From Caulobacteraceae bacterium PMMR1 (GTDB lineage: Bacteria > Pseudomonadota > Alphaproteobacteria > Caulobacterales > Caulobacteraceae), in contig JPOM01000001.1 in assembly GCA_000733915.1 (NCBI GenBank), positions 2,294,001-2,358,000 of the forward strand: a DNA stretch of 64,000 nt, in the 5' to 3' direction. The notes below the pieces were generated by a model that saw only the letters and a list, made by a program, of their open reading frames with translations, searched no databases and was not told where the DNA came from. Both the position numbers and the translations under genes were made by a program. This document shows, piece after piece, positions 7,996-16,500 of the stretch (positions are counted from its first letter, which is position 1; each line of letters opens with the position of its first letter).

Positions 7996-9396
7996 ATGCC
8001 CCGCACGCTCTACCAGAAGATCTGGGATGACCACGTCGTCGACGTCCTGCCGGGCGGCGAGGCGCTCCTCTACATCGACCGGCACCTCGTCCACGAAGTG
8101 ACGAGCCCCCAGGCGTTCGAGGGGCTGAGACAGGCCGGACGCCGGGTCCGTCGCCCCGAGGCGACGCTCGCGGTGGCCGATCACAACGTGCCCACCTTGG
8201 ACCGCGGCGGCGGGATCGCGGAGCCGCAGAGCCGGCTGCAGGTCCAGACCCTGGAGCGCAACGTGGCCGAGTTCGCGGTGCCCTATGTGCCGCTGGACGA
8301 CGTCCGCCAGGGCATCGTGCACGTGATCGGGCCCGAGCTCGGCGCGAGCCTGCCCGGCATGACGGTGGTCTGCGGCGACAGCCATACCTCCACCCACGGG
8401 GCGCTCGGCGCGCTCGCCTTCGGCGTCGGCACGTCGGAGGTGGAGCACGTGCTCTCCACCCAGACGCTGGTCCAGGCGCCGTCGAGGACGCTGAAGGTGG
8501 AGCTTACGGGCCGGCTTGGGCGCGGGGTCTACGCCAAAGACCTGGCCTTAGCCGTGCTGGCGACGCTGGGCGCGGCGGGCGGGACCGGCCATGTGATCGA
8601 ATACGCCGGCGAGGCGGTGAGCGCCCTCGACATGGCCGGCCGCATGAGCCTGTGCAACATGTCCATCGAGGCGGGGGCCCGGGCGGGGCTGATCGCCCCC
8701 GACGAGACGACCTTCGCCTGGATCGAGGGGCGGCCCATGGCGCCCCGGGGCGCGGACTTCCGGGCCGCCGTCGCGGTCTGGCGCACCCTGGCCAGCGACG
8801 AGGGGGCCGCCTTCGACCGCACGGCGCGCCTGGACGCCGGCGAGGTCGCCCCCATGGTCACCTGGGGCACCAGCCCTGACACCGGCCTGCCGATCACCGC
8901 CTGCGTGCCGTCTCCAGACGACGCGCCCGACGCGGCGAGCGCGCTCCAGCGGCGGCGCATGCTCGACTACATGGGGCTGAGCCCGGGCCAGCCGCTCGCC
9001 GACGTGCCCGTGGACGTGGTCTTCATCGGCTCCTGCACCAACGCCCGCATCGAGGACTTCCGCGCCGCCGCCGCGGTCGCCAAGGGCCGCAGGGTCGCTG
9101 AGGGCGTGCGCGCGCTCGCCGTCCCGGGCTCGGGCCTGGTGCGCCGCCAGGCGGAGGCGGAGGGGCTGGCCGACATCCTGGCCGAGGCGGGATTCGAATG
9201 GCGGCTGCCCGGCTGCTCCATGTGCCTGGGCATGAACGAGGACCGGCTGAGCCCCGGCCAGCGCTGCGCCTCCACCTCCAACCGCAACTTCGAAGGCCGC
9301 CAGGGTCCGGGCGGCCGCACCCACCTGCTCTCTCCCGCCATGGCCGCCGCCGCCGCCGTCACGGGCCGCCTCACCGATGTGCGGGCGCTGATCTGA
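7996..9396 (+). CDS. leuC: 3-Isopropylmalate dehydratase large subunit
   Basis: LeuC (466 aa) forms the iron-sulfur isopropylmalate isomerase with LeuD. Start motif [15 protein letters not shown] is canonical. [20 protein letters not shown] is the aconitase-family signature. The [4Fe-4S] ligands are the Cys near residue 346 ([13 protein letters not shown]) and the two cysteines near 406 and 409 ([10 protein letters not shown]). [10 protein letters not shown] near the end is also invariant. The TGA stop at 9394-9396 shares one base with the leuD ATG, so the two subunits should be translationally coupled. Confidence 0.98.
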   Translation: MPRTLYQKIWDDHVVDVLPGGEALLYIDRHLVHEVTSPQAFEGLRQAGRRVRRPEATLAVADHNVPTLDRGGGIAEPQSRLQVQTLERNVAEFAVPYVPLDDVRQGIVHVIGPELGASLPGMTVVCGDSHTSTHGALGALAFGVGTSEVEHVLSTQTLVQAPSRTLKVELTGRLGRGVYAKDLALAVLATLGAAGGTGHVIEYAGEAVSALDMAGRMSLCNMSIEAGARAGLIAPDETTFAWIEGRPMAPRGADFRAAVAVWRTLASDEGAAFDRTARLDAGEVAPMVTWGTSPDTGLPITACVPSPDDAPDAASALQRRRMLDYMGLSPGQPLADVPVDVVFIGSCTNARIEDFRAAAAVAKGRRVAEGVRALAVPGSGLVRRQAEAEGLADILAEAGFEWRLPGCSMCLGMNEDRLSPGQRCASTSNRNFEGRQGPGGRTHLLSPAMAAAAAVTGRLTDVRALI

Positions 9397-10016
9397 TGCG
9401 GCCTTTCACGACACTGACCGGCGTCGCCGCGCCCCTTCGCGCCGCCAACGTCGACACCGACCAGATCATCCCCGCGCGCTTCCTGAAGACCGTCGAGCGC
9501 ACGGGCCTGGGGCGGCATCTCTTCGCCGGCCTGCGCTATGACGCCGAGGGTGCGGAGCGGCGCGACTTCGTGCTGAACCGGGAGCCCTACCGCCGCGCCG
9601 AGGTCCTGATCGCGCTGGAGAACTTCGGCTGCGGCTCCTCGCGCGAGCATGCCGCCTGGGCGCTGGACGACTTCGGCATCCGTTGCGTCATCGCCCCGAG
9701 CTTCGCCGACATCTTCGCCACCAACAGCGCGAAGAACGGGCTGCTCCTGGTCGCCCTGCCGCGCGCGACCTGCGAGGCGCTGATGGCCGATGCGGAGATG
9801 GGGGCCAACGCGCGCCTCACCGTGGACCTCGAGCGCCAGGTGGTGGTGCGTCCCTCCGGCGAGGCGGTCGCCTTCGACATCGACCCCGGCGCCAAGGCCC
9901 GCCTGCTCGAAGGCCTGGACGAGATCGGCGAGACCCTGGCCCGCGCCCCCGCCATCGACCGCTTCGAGGCGGCGCGCGCCGCCCGCGAGCCCTGGCGTCC
10001 GGCGATCCGCCTCTAG
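9396..10016 (+). CDS. leuD: 3-Isopropylmalate dehydratase small subunit
   Basis: LeuD (206 aa) is the swivel-domain subunit of isopropylmalate isomerase. The start at ATG 9396, overlapping the leuC stop, gives [14 protein letters not shown], then the signature NVDTDQIIPARFLK, FGCGSSREHAAWAL and APSFADIFATNSAKNGLL, all family hallmarks. The frame is open further upstream inside leuC, but that sequence is not LeuD. The gene closes the leuACD group; leuB lies about 27 kb away at 37415. Confidence 0.98.
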   Translation: MRPFTTLTGVAAPLRAANVDTDQIIPARFLKTVERTGLGRHLFAGLRYDAEGAERRDFVLNREPYRRAEVLIALENFGCGSSREHAAWALDDFGIRCVIAPSFADIFATNSAKNGLLLVALPRATCEALMADAEMGANARLTVDLERQVVVRPSGEAVAFDIDPGAKARLLEGLDEIGETLARAPAIDRFEAARAAREPWRPAIRL

Positions 10017-10063
10017 CCCTGCCCCCGGCCCCCGCCTCCGCCTCCGCCGAATCCGCCTGCCCC

Positions 10064-10086
10064 TTGCGGCTGAAAGTCATTCGCAA
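10064..10086. promoter_or_regulatory. Fur-box-like palindrome
   Basis: TTGCGGCTGA-AAG-TCATTCGCAA is an inverted repeat whose 10-base arms match at 8 of 10 positions. The TGA-N3-TCA core and flanks have the geometry of a Fur box (AATGA-N3-TCATT). It ends 34 bases before the start of the cupredoxin-like gene that precedes FTR1, which makes iron-responsive repression likely. Binding is inferred, not shown. Confidence 0.55.
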
Positions 10087-10120
10087 TACATAGGTCTGAG
10101 AGAACTCGAGGAGCGGACGC

Positions 10121-10483
10121 ATGCGCGGAACCATCGGTGGAGTGCTGACGGCGGCGGTGCTGGTAGCGGGCGCCCTCGCCCTGGCGGGTTGCGGCGGCTC
10201 GGCCAAGGCCGGCGGCGAGGCGGGGACGGTCCCGGTCGCCTTCAAGGACCACAAGGTCGTTCCCAGCGAGATCCGCGTTCCCGCCAACCAGGCGGTCGTG
10301 CTGAAGGTGACCAACGCCGACCCCATCGCGGAGGAGTTCGACTCCCCGAGCCTGGGGGTGGAGAAGGTGGTGGCCGGCGGCGGCTCGGGCCTGGTGCGGC
10401 TGCGTCCGCTCGCCCCCGGGCGCTATGCCTTCACCGGCGAGTACCACGCCAAGACCGCCCAGGGCGTCGTGGTGGCCGAATAG
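10121..10483 (+). CDS. Cupredoxin-like lipoprotein, probable FTR1 partner
   Basis: A 120-aa lipoprotein. The signal peptide ends in lipobox LAGC (Cys about residue 24). The mature domain (about residues 37-120) has the cupredoxin-like pattern VPVAFKDHKVVPSEIRVPAN, VVLKVTNAD, and PGRYAFTGEYHAKTAQGVVV, resembling the cupredoxin domain of EfeO-type iron uptake proteins. It has no cysteine after the lipobox, so it cannot form a classical type-1 copper site; His and acidic residues remain as possible metal ligands. It is followed 22 bases later by the FTR1 permease and preceded by a Fur-type palindrome. The role, presenting or oxidising Fe for the permease in the periplasm, is inferred from context. 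Confidence 0.8.
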   Translation: MRGTIGGVLTAAVLVAGALALAGCGGSAKAGGEAGTVPVAFKDHKVVPSEIRVPANQAVVLKVTNADPIAEEFDSPSLGVEKVVAGGGSGLVRLRPLAPGRYAFTGEYHAKTAQGVVVAE

Positions 10484-10505
10484 CGACCCCAGGAGTTTCG
10501 CAGCC

Positions 10506-11378
10506 ATGCTCGCCACCCTGCTCATCGTCTTCCGCGAGATCATCGAGGCCGGCCTGATCGTCGGCATCGTGCTGGCGGCCACCCGCGGCGTGGCTCAGCG
10601 CGGTCTTTACGTCTCAGGCGGGGTCGCGGCGGGCGTGGTCGGGGCGGGCGTGGTCGCGGCGTTCGCCGGCGCTATTTCGGGGCTCTTCTCGGGGTCGGGC
10701 CAGGAGTATTTCAACGCCGCCATCCTGCTGCTCGCGGTCGGCATGCTGATTTGGCACAACGTCTGGATGGCCAGCCACGGCCGCGCGCTGTCGCGCGGAC
10801 TGAAAGCGGTCGGCGCCGAGGTGAAGTCCGGCTCCCGTTCCGTCATGGCCCTGGCGGTCGTGGTGGGCGTGGCGGTGCTGCGCGAGGGCTCGGAGGTCGT
10901 GCTCTTCCTCTACGGCATCGCCGCGCAGGGCGGATCGAGCGCTGCGGGCATGCTGGCGGGCGGCCTGCTGGGCGTCGCGGTCGGGGCGGCCCTGTCCTTC
11001 GGCATGTACCGCGGCCTGCTGGCCCTTCCCGCACACAAGCTTTTCAAGGTCACCTCCGGCCTGATCACCGTCCTGGCTGCAGGCCTGGCGGCCCAGGCGG
11101 TCGGCTTCCTGCAGCAGGCGGGCTGGCTCCAGGGCCTGTCGCGGCCGCTGTGGGACACCTCGGGCGTCCTGAGCGAAGGCAGCGTCGCCGGCCGCCTCCT
11201 GCACACCCTGGTGGGCTATATGGACCGGCCGAACCTGGCGGAGATCGCCGCCTATCTGCTGACGATCGCCACGATGCTGGGCCTGATGCGCTGGGTGAAC
11301 CGGCCCAAGCCGGCCGCCCTGGCGAAGACCAGCGCCACGCCCGCGATCCCGCCGGCCCATCCCCACCCGGCCGAGTAG
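10506..11378 (+). CDS. FTR1 family high-affinity iron permease
   Basis: A 290-aa polytopic inner-membrane protein of the FTR1/EfeU family. The two iron-coordinating REXXE motifs are present: REIIEAG in the first membrane helix (about residue 10) and REGSEVV in a middle helix. About seven hydrophobic segments are visible. The start at ATG 10506, with AGGAG upstream, places the first REXXE near the N-terminus as in all family members. Together with the upstream cupredoxin-like lipoprotein it forms a two-gene ferrous iron importer; no EfeB peroxidase gene is adjacent. The His-rich C-terminal end (PPAHPHPAE) may also bind metal. Confidence 0.92.
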   Translation: MLATLLIVFREIIEAGLIVGIVLAATRGVAQRGLYVSGGVAAGVVGAGVVAAFAGAISGLFSGSGQEYFNAAILLLAVGMLIWHNVWMASHGRALSRGLKAVGAEVKSGSRSVMALAVVVGVAVLREGSEVVLFLYGIAAQGGSSAAGMLAGGLLGVAVGAALSFGMYRGLLALPAHKLFKVTSGLITVLAAGLAAQAVGFLQQAGWLQGLSRPLWDTSGVLSEGSVAGRLLHTLVGYMDRPNLAEIAAYLLTIATMLGLMRWVNRPKPAALAKTSATPAIPPAHPHPAE

Positions 11379-11521
11379 GCCCGGAGGCGGCGCGCGCCCC
11401 GCTCGCCCTCGCACGCCCCGCTCCAGCAACAAACCTCTTCGGCTCCGCTTTCCTTTCGCGCCGCGCAAGCCTAACCCGCTGGTCTGACGGGGGGCGGCCG
11501 AGCGGAGGACGAGGGTCACCC

Positions 11522-13240
11522 ATGGCAGGCAAGACGCGGCGGTCCCAGGCGTGGTTCGGCGGTCACGACCGCGACGCCTTCATTCACCGCTCCTGGATGA
11601 AGAACGGCGGCGCACCCGCCGACAGCTTCGACGGCCGGCCGGTCATCGGCATCTGCAACACCTTTTCCGAGCTCACGCCTTGCAACCGCCACTTCCGCGA
11701 GCTGGCGGAGAAGGTGAAGTACGGCGTGCTGCAGGCGGGCGGGTTCCCGCTCGAGTTCCCGGTCATGTCGCTGGGCGAGACCAACCTGCGCCCGACGGCC
11801 ATGCTGTTCCGCAATCTCGCCTCCATGGACGTGGAGGAGAGCATCCGCGCCAACCCGATCGACGGGGTCGTGCTGCTGACCGGCTGCGACAAGACCACCC
11901 CCAGCCTGGTGATGGGCGCGGCGAGCTGCGACCTGCCGACCATCGTGGTCTCCGGCGGGCCGATGCTGAGCGGCCGTTTCCACGGCCGGGTTCTGGGCTC
12001 CGGCACCGACGTCTGGCGCTTGTCGGAGGAGGTGCGCGCCGGCACGCTGCCGCTGCACGAGTTCCTGGACGCCGAGGCGGCCAATTCGCGCTCCGTCGGG
12101 CACTGCAACACCATGGGCACGGCCTCGACCATGGCGACCATGGTGGAGGCGCTCGGGATCGCCCTGCCCACCAACGCCGCGATCCCGGGGCCGGACGCCC
12201 GGCGCAACACCCTGGCCCAGCTGGCCGGGCGGCGGATCGTGCAGATGGTGGAGGAGGACCTGGTCCTCTCCAAGATCCTGACGCGCGAGGCCTTTGAGAA
12301 CGCGGTGAAGGTGATCGGAGCGGTCGGCGGCTCGACCAATTCGGTGATCCACCTGCTGGCCATCGCCGGGCGCATGGGCGTGAAGTTCGAGCTGGACGAC
12401 TGGGACCGGCTGGGGCGCGACCTGCCCTGCATCGTCGATCTGATGCCGTCCGGGCGCTTCCTGATGGAGGACTTCTACTACGCCGGCGGCGTGCCGGTGG
12501 TCATGAAGGAGCTGGGCGAGCGGCTGCACACCGGCGCGCTCACCTGCACCGGCCGGAGCGTGGCCGAAAACGTCGCCGACGCCGTGTGCTGGAACCGCGA
12601 GGTGATCCGACCCATCGACAATCCCGTGGAGCCGCAAGGGGGGCTGGCGGTGCTGCGCGGCAACCTCGCGCCCCGGGGCGCCGTGTTCAAGCCGTCCGCC
12701 GCGACCCCCGCCCTGATGCAGCACCGCGGCCCGGCGGTGGTCTTCACCTCCATCGAGGACTTCCACGCCCGGGTGGACGATCCGGAGCTGCCGATCACGG
12801 CGGACAGCGTGATGGTGCTGCAGAACTGCGGGCCCAAGGGCTATCCGGGCATGCCTGAGGTCGGCAACATGCCTATCCCGCAGAAGCTGCTGAAGCAGGG
12901 CGTGCGCGACATGGTGCGGGTCTCCGACGCGCGGATGAGCGGCACGGCCTATGGCACGGTGGTGCTGCACGTGGCGCCCGAGGCGGCGGCGGGCGGGCCG
13001 CTGGCGCTGGTGCGCGACGGCGACATGATCGAGCTCGACGTGCAGGCGCGCCGCCTCCACCTCGACGTGCCCGACGAGGTGCTGGAGCGCCGCCGCGCCG
13101 ACTGGCGCCCGCCGCCGCCCGGGATGGTCGGCGGCTACCAGTCGCTCTACGTGGAGCACGTGCAGCAGGCGGACCTCGGCGCCGACCTCGACTTCCTGGT
13201 GGGCTGCCGCGGCGCGGCCGTGCCCCGGGAGAACCACTGA
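11522..13240 (+). CDS. IlvD/Edd family dehydratase, probable sugar-acid (arabonate/xylonate-type) dehydratase
   Basis: A 572-aa Fe-S dehydratase. The N-terminus RRSQAWFGGHDRDAFIHRSW and the tail rich in PPPGMVGGYQSLYVEHV are features of the pentonate dehydratase branch rather than of dihydroxy-acid dehydratase IlvD. Cluster cysteines are visible at about residues 44 (GICNTFSE), 121 (TGCDKTTPS) and 194 (HCNTMGTAST). Mg/active-site motifs are MEDFYYAGGVP and SDARMSGTAYG. The next gene encodes an SMP-30/gluconolactonase-type protein, which supports a lactone-to-sugar-acid-to-2-keto-3-deoxy-acid pathway. The exact substrate is not determinable here. I chose ATG 11522; the frame is open far upstream through FTR1 but without homology. 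Confidence 0.88.
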   Translation: MAGKTRRSQAWFGGHDRDAFIHRSWMKNGGAPADSFDGRPVIGICNTFSELTPCNRHFRELAEKVKYGVLQAGGFPLEFPVMSLGETNLRPTAMLFRNLASMDVEESIRANPIDGVVLLTGCDKTTPSLVMGAASCDLPTIVVSGGPMLSGRFHGRVLGSGTDVWRLSEEVRAGTLPLHEFLDAEAANSRSVGHCNTMGTASTMATMVEALGIALPTNAAIPGPDARRNTLAQLAGRRIVQMVEEDLVLSKILTREAFENAVKVIGAVGGSTNSVIHLLAIAGRMGVKFELDDWDRLGRDLPCIVDLMPSGRFLMEDFYYAGGVPVVMKELGERLHTGALTCTGRSVAENVADAVCWNREVIRPIDNPVEPQGGLAVLRGNLAPRGAVFKPSAATPALMQHRGPAVVFTSIEDFHARVDDPELPITADSVMVLQNCGPKGYPGMPEVGNMPIPQKLLKQGVRDMVRVSDARMSGTAYGTVVLHVAPEAAAGGPLALVRDGDMIELDVQARRLHLDVPDEVLERRRADWRPPPPGMVGGYQSLYVEHVQQADLGADLDFLVGCRGAAVPRENH

Positions 13241-13242
13241 TC

Positions 13243-14144
13243 GTGTCGCCAAGGCCGCAGGTCGTCCCGCGCCCGCCGGAGCTTCCCCAGCGCGACAGCC
13301 TGGGCGAGGGGCCGCACTGGGACGTTGCGGCCCAGGCGCTCTGGTGGGTCGACATCGTGCAGGCGCGCGGCTTTCGCCTGACGCCGTCAACCGGCGAGAT
13401 CCGGATGTGGACCCTGCCCTCGGTCTGCTCCGGCGCCATGCCCTCGATGCAGGGCGACGTGATCGTGGCGCTGAAGGACGGGGTGCACAGGCTGGACCCG
13501 GCGAGCGGCGCGACCGCGCCCCTCCTGGCGCCCGACCCCGACCCGCTGAACCGCTCCAACGACTGCCGCATCGATCCCCGCGGGCGGCTCTGGCTCGGCA
13601 CCATGAGCGACAACATCGGTCCGGACCGGCGGACCGTGCCGCTCCGGGCCCGACCGGCGGTCTCTTCGTCCTCGACGGCGAGGGACGGTCCGCGCGGCTG
13701 CTGGACGGCGTCGGCATCCCCAACGCCCTGGCCTTCGACCCGGACGGCCGGCGCGTGACCTTCGCTGATACGACGCGGGACGTGATCTGGGCCTTCGACG
13801 TCGTGGAGGGCGAAGCCGGGCCCGCGCTCGCCAACCGCCGCGTGCTGCTGCAGGGCGGTCCGGGGCATCCGGACGGCGCCGCCATGGACGAGGCCGGCGG
13901 CCTGTGGAACGCCCGCTGGGGCGCGGGCGTGGTGCTCAGGATCACGCCGGACGGGCGCATCGACCGCACCATCGAGCTGCCCTGCGCCCAGCCGAGCTGC
14001 TGCGCGTTCGGCGGCCCGGACCGGCGCACCCTCTACGTCACCTCCGCGCGCCAGGACCTGGACGCGCCGGGCCCGGAGGACGGGGCCCTCTTCGCCGTGG
14101 AGGTGGACGTCGCCGGGGTGGAGACCCCGCGCTTCGCCGGCTGA
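13243..14144 (+). pseudogene. SMP-30/gluconolactonase family protein, apparent -1 frameshift
   Basis: A beta-propeller sugar lactonase of about 300 aa, split by one missing base. The first part (GTG 13243, two bases after the dehydratase stop) reads SLGEGPHWD with the metal-binding Glu, NRSNDCRIDPRGRLWLGTM, and then loses homology. The second frame picks up with GGLFVLDGEG, GIPNALAFDPDGRR and HPDGAAMDEAGGLW to the stop at 14144. The break is at the GGG run 13646-13648; adding one G restores GPTGGLFVLD. All catalytic residues survive, so I suspect a sequence error rather than true decay. It would hydrolyse an aldonolactone upstream of the dehydratase. Confidence 0.85.
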
Positions 14145-14153
14145 GCCCGGGGT

Positions 14154-16418
14154 CTACTGCGGCCCGCCGAGCCAGCGCTTGAAAAACTCCAGCTCCGTGC
14201 GCGTCTGCTGCAGCTTGCGGTCCTGTCCGGGCAGGCCGTGGCGTGCGCCGGGATAGAGCATCAGGTCGAACACCGTCCCCTGGTGGATCAGGTCGGCCAT
14301 GACCCGGGTGGAGTTGTCAAAGGTGACATTGTCGTCGGCCATGCCCTGCATGAGCAGGAGCCGGCCGGAGAGCTTGGGCAGGCGCGGCAGCACGGCGGCG
14401 GCGTCATAGGCGGCCGGGTCGTCCTGGGGCTTGCCCATGAATTGCTCGGTGTAGTGGGTGTCATAGAGGCGCCAGTCGGTCGGCGGCGCGCCCGCGCGCC
14501 CCGCGGCGAAGCCGAAGCGCGGGTCCGTCATCATGCGCAGCGTCATAAACCCGCCGTAGCTCCAGCCCTCGACCCCGATCCGCTTGGGGTCGACGTAGGG
14601 CAGGCTCCTCAGGAAGTTCACCCCCACGAGCTGGTCCTCGACCTCCGGCCCGCCCAGGCGCTTGTAGATAGGGGCGGCGAAGGCCAGGCCGCGGTTGGCC
14701 GACCCCCGATTGTCCAGCTTGAAGATGAGGAAGCCCTGCTGGGCGAGCAGCTGGTCGAGCCCGCCGTCCCAGGTCTGGCGGATGGTCTGGGCGTGCGGCC
14801 CGCCATAGACGCTGACGATGACGGGATACTTCTTCGCGGGGTCGAAATCGGTCGGCTTGAGCAGGCTGTAGACCATGCTCTGGCCGTCCGCCGCCTTCAG
14901 CCGGCCGTACTCGGGCACGGCATGGTGATCGACGTAGGGCCAGTAGGGGTGGCCCGGGGCGAGCCGGTTCTCCTCCACCCAGCGCACCCGCGTCCCGTCG
15001 AGGCGGTAGAGCGCGGTCTGGGGCGGGGTCTTGGGGTCGGAGTAGCCGCCGACATAGGTCCGCGTGTCCTTGGCCATGGTCACGCTCCACCAGCCGCCGC
15101 CGGGGGTCAGGGCGCGGGGCTCGCCCGGCGTGCGGTAGGAGGTCACGTAGAGCCGGTGCTCCAGCGGGCTCTCCTTGCTGGCCATGAAGTAGACCAGCCC
15201 CTTGGCCTCATCCACGCCGGTGACGCCGGTGTCCGCCGGGCCGGTGTCGGCCGCGCCCGCGACCTCGAAATCGCCGTGGGTCACCTGCCGGATCAGCTTG
15301 CCGTCGCGGCTGTAGAGGTAGAGGTGGTTGAAGCCGCTCCGGGTCGAGCCCCAGAAGAAGCTCCCGTCCTTCAGGGCGGTGAAGTTGTTGTTCAGCGCGA
15401 CCCAGGGCGCTTGCCGCTCCGTCAGGATCACCCGGCTCCGGCCGGTGGCGGGATCGACGCGCAGCAGATCGAGCGTCTGCTGGTCCCGGGTCTGACGCTC
15501 GACATAGAGGTCGCGACCGTCCTTGGACCAGTGCACCCGCGCCAGGTAGATGTCGGCGTCGGGGCCGAGGTCGACCTTCACCGGCGCGCCCCCGTCCAGC
15601 GCCTGGGTGTAGAGCTCCACGCGGGCGTTCGGGCGCCCCGCGCGGGGGTAGCGCTGCTCCACGATCGCCGTGCCGGTCGCGCCGATGTCGAAGCGCGGCA
15701 GGACGTCGACCGGGGTCTCGTCGACGCGCGTATAGGCGATCCGGGTGTCGTCGGGGCTCCACCAATAGCCGGTGTAGCGGGCCATCTCCTCCTGGGCGAT
15801 GAACTCCGCCACGCCGTAGCTGATCGCGCCCTGGCCAGCGGTGGTGAGCGCCCGCTCCGGCCCGCCGCCCAGCGGCAGGACGTAGAGGTTCTGGTCGCGC
15901 ACGAAGGAGACGAAGCGGCCCTTGGGGCTGATCTTTGCGTCCACCTCGTCGGCCGGCGTCTGGGTCAGGCGCTTCACCGCGCCGGTCGCCGCATCCGCCA
16001 GATAGAGGTCGCCGCCCGCCGGAACCAGGATGGCCTTGCCCTCCTCGTCCCAGTAGTACTCCAGCACCCCGTGGCTGGAGGCGGTGCGCTGGCGCTCGCG
16101 CCGGGCCTTCTCGGCCTCCGACAGCTGGGCGTTGTCGGGCTCCACCGCCTTGCCCTCGATCAGCCGGCGGGGCTCGCCGCCGGAGGTCGCGGCCGCCCAG
16201 AGGTCCAGCGACGTCGGGTCGGTCGGGCTCGCCTTCAGATAGGTCACGAGCCTGCCGTCGGGCGAGATCGCCACACCCCGGGCCGCGGGGCCGCTCAGCG
16301 CCGGCGCGGCGTAGAGCCGTTCGGGCGTCAGCTTCTCGGCGAAGGCGGGAGCGGCGGTCAGGGCGGCGGTCAGGGCGACGGCGGCGAGGGCGGCCCCGTC
16401 GGGGCGAAGGGTCGTCAT
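14154..16418 (-). CDS. S9 family serine peptidase, dipeptidyl-peptidase IV-like
   Basis: A 754-aa exported peptidase. A signal peptide (about residues 1-27, ending AFA) precedes an N-terminal eight-bladed propeller domain and a C-terminal alpha/beta hydrolase domain. The catalytic triad is Ser620 in GWSYGGFM, Asp about 695 in GMADDNVTF and His727 in GARHGLPG. The DPP IV-type double-Glu feature is suggested by EFIAQEEMARYTGYWWSPD, which is typical of DPP IV subfamily S9B. It should cleave X-Pro dipeptides from peptides in the periplasm. It converges with the lactonase gene nine bases away and diverges from cysS. Confidence 0.93.
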   Translation of the reverse strand: MTTLRPDGAALAAVALTAALTAAPAFAEKLTPERLYAAPALSGPAARGVAISPDGRLVTYLKASPTDPTSLDLWAAATSGGEPRRLIEGKAVEPDNAQLSEAEKARRERQRTASSHGVLEYYWDEEGKAILVPAGGDLYLADAATGAVKRLTQTPADEVDAKISPKGRFVSFVRDQNLYVLPLGGGPERALTTAGQGAISYGVAEFIAQEEMARYTGYWWSPDDTRIAYTRVDETPVDVLPRFDIGATGTAIVEQRYPRAGRPNARVELYTQALDGGAPVKVDLGPDADIYLARVHWSKDGRDLYVERQTRDQQTLDLLRVDPATGRSRVILTERQAPWVALNNNFTALKDGSFFWGSTRSGFNHLYLYSRDGKLIRQVTHGDFEVAGAADTGPADTGVTGVDEAKGLVYFMASKESPLEHRLYVTSYRTPGEPRALTPGGGWWSVTMAKDTRTYVGGYSDPKTPPQTALYRLDGTRVRWVEENRLAPGHPYWPYVDHHAVPEYGRLKAADGQSMVYSLLKPTDFDPAKKYPVIVSVYGGPHAQTIRQTWDGGLDQLLAQQGFLIFKLDNRGSANRGLAFAAPIYKRLGGPEVEDQLVGVNFLRSLPYVDPKRIGVEGWSYGGFMTLRMMTDPRFGFAAGRAGAPPTDWRLYDTHYTEQFMGKPQDDPAAYDAAAVLPRLPKLSGRLLLMQGMADDNVTFDNSTRVMADLIHQGTVFDLMLYPGARHGLPGQDRKLQQTRTELEFFKRWLGGPQ

Positions 16419-16500
16419 GCGGCGAGCTTAGGCGGGCGTGGGCGGCGACGCCAGGGCCCGCCCCTCCCGTCGTGCGCCCGGGTCATGCTAAGCGCCCGCG

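Noticed and set aside
11516..14029. A long minus-strand open frame (837 codons) opposite the dehydratase and lactonase
   Set aside because: It is antisense to an IlvD/Edd dehydratase with all cluster cysteines; low-complexity His/Arg/Gly composition indicates a shadow frame.
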